From an uncultured Lachnospiraceae bacterium (lineage in GTDB: Bacteria; Bacillota; Clostridia; Lachnospirales; Lachnospiraceae), in NCBI GenBank assembly GCA_900317555.1, contig ONHF01000006.1, positions 1 to 64,000 of the forward strand: DNA of 64,000 nt. The letters run 5' to 3'. Below, piece by piece: positions 63,809 to 64,000 of the stretch. Both the position numbers and the translations under genes were made by a program. The notes under the pieces were generated by a model. The model had not been told where the DNA came from and searched no databases. It worked only from the letters and a program-made list of their open reading frames with translations. Position 1 is the first letter of the stretch. Every line of letters starts with the position of its first letter.

Positions 63809-64000
63809 ATGGAAAAAGTACTTGAATACACCCTCCGGGAAGAGGATCTTGCGATCACTGCCGGAGGGCTTGTCAATTTAATTCTGAAAAACTGTGTCCG
63901 GGTCACCGGTCATGAAATCAGCGCCGCAAAATTCACCAGGGATGGCATTACCTGCGGCGGCAGAACCGTCCATGTCAGCGAACGCATTCTTCCGGGACAG
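63809..64000 (+). CDS. RluA-family pseudouridine synthase, N-terminal fragment cut by the window end
   Basis: Open from ATG 63809 to the end of the window without a stop (64 codons). The visible part contains RVTGHEISAAKFTRDGITCG and VHVSERILPGQ, typical of the S4-like N-terminal domain of RluA-type rRNA/tRNA pseudouridine synthases in Clostridia. The catalytic domain lies beyond the window. No good ribosome site is visible, so the start is provisional. Confidence 0.7.
   Translation, partial: MEKVLEYTLREEDLAITAGGLVNLILKNCVRVTGHEISAAKFTRDGITCGGRTVHVSERILPGQ

Noticed and set aside
1-64000. CRISPR array, prophage or transposon
   Set aside because: No evenly spaced direct repeats, integrase, transposase, capsid or portal-like proteins were seen anywhere in the window.

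Overview
The window looks like chromosomal DNA of an anaerobic, low-to-mid-GC Gram-positive in the Clostridia, most likely family Lachnospiraceae. This is inferred from gene content: a monomeric group B-type [FeFe] hydrogenase, an anaerobic ribonucleotide reductase activase, DUF4364 and DUF6056 proteins, lipoprotein-type solute-binding proteins, and the Firmicutes order tig-clpP-clpX-ysxC. Genes are dense, nearly all on the + strand, many joined by ATGA overlaps, and usually preceded by AGGAG-type ribosome sites. I see no integrase, transposase, prophage or CRISPR array.

Layout. 1-1083: an AT-rich stretch with one tiny membrane protein and several strong palindromes. 1084-6428: polyamine uptake operon (XRE-cupin regulator, potA, potB, potC, potD). 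6524-13966: a tightly coupled mixed operon (DUF362 protein, membrane glycosyltransferase-like protein, flavin reductase, nrdG, unknown protein, rRNA methyltransferase, cysteine desulfurase). 14093-16667: glycogen/maltodextrin phosphorylase with a complex control region. 16668-18205: an AT-rich island with one PD-(D/E)XK nuclease-like gene. 18236-24975: rarA, malic enzyme, DUF4364, DUF6056 and rho. 25087-31274: maltodextrin ABC importer, malQ and a LacI-type regulator. 31418-35584: DJ-1 and CBS proteins (minus strand), a permease-ATPase pair without a binding protein, and the hydrogenase. 35591-43748: protein quality control (tig, clpP, clpX, ysxC, a DUF308 protein, clpB). 43821-43894: tRNA-Met. 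44038-51418: epimerase, lipoprotein, sbcD, a broken sbcC, and a thioesterase. 51483-61324: an envelope O-acylation-type cluster, MBOAT-SGNH-response regulator-histidine kinase-SGNH-MBOAT, followed by an ABC-F ATPase. 61395-63736: a dicarboxylate/amino acid symporter and a TauE-type exporter. 63809 to the end: the start of an RluA-type pseudouridine synthase.

How the genes fit together. The maltodextrin importer (malEFG), malQ and glgP make a catabolic route from imported maltodextrins to glucose-1-phosphate. A shared palindrome of core GGTACCGTTACC lies at +2 of the malE promoter and on both sides of the glgP promoter. This suggests a two-locus regulon controlled by the LacI-type protein encoded after malQ.

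The most unusual region is 51529-59371. Two membrane-bound O-acyltransferases, each paired with an SGNH-type partner, flank a complete two-component system in one co-directional block. This looks like a self-regulated system for O-acylating a cell-surface polymer; substrate and signal cannot be read from the sequence.

Several transcription units (glgP, the symporter, the MBOAT cluster, the nuclease-like gene) carry a strong hairpin in the 5' leader, some of them hiding the ribosome-binding site, so leader-based control seems common here.
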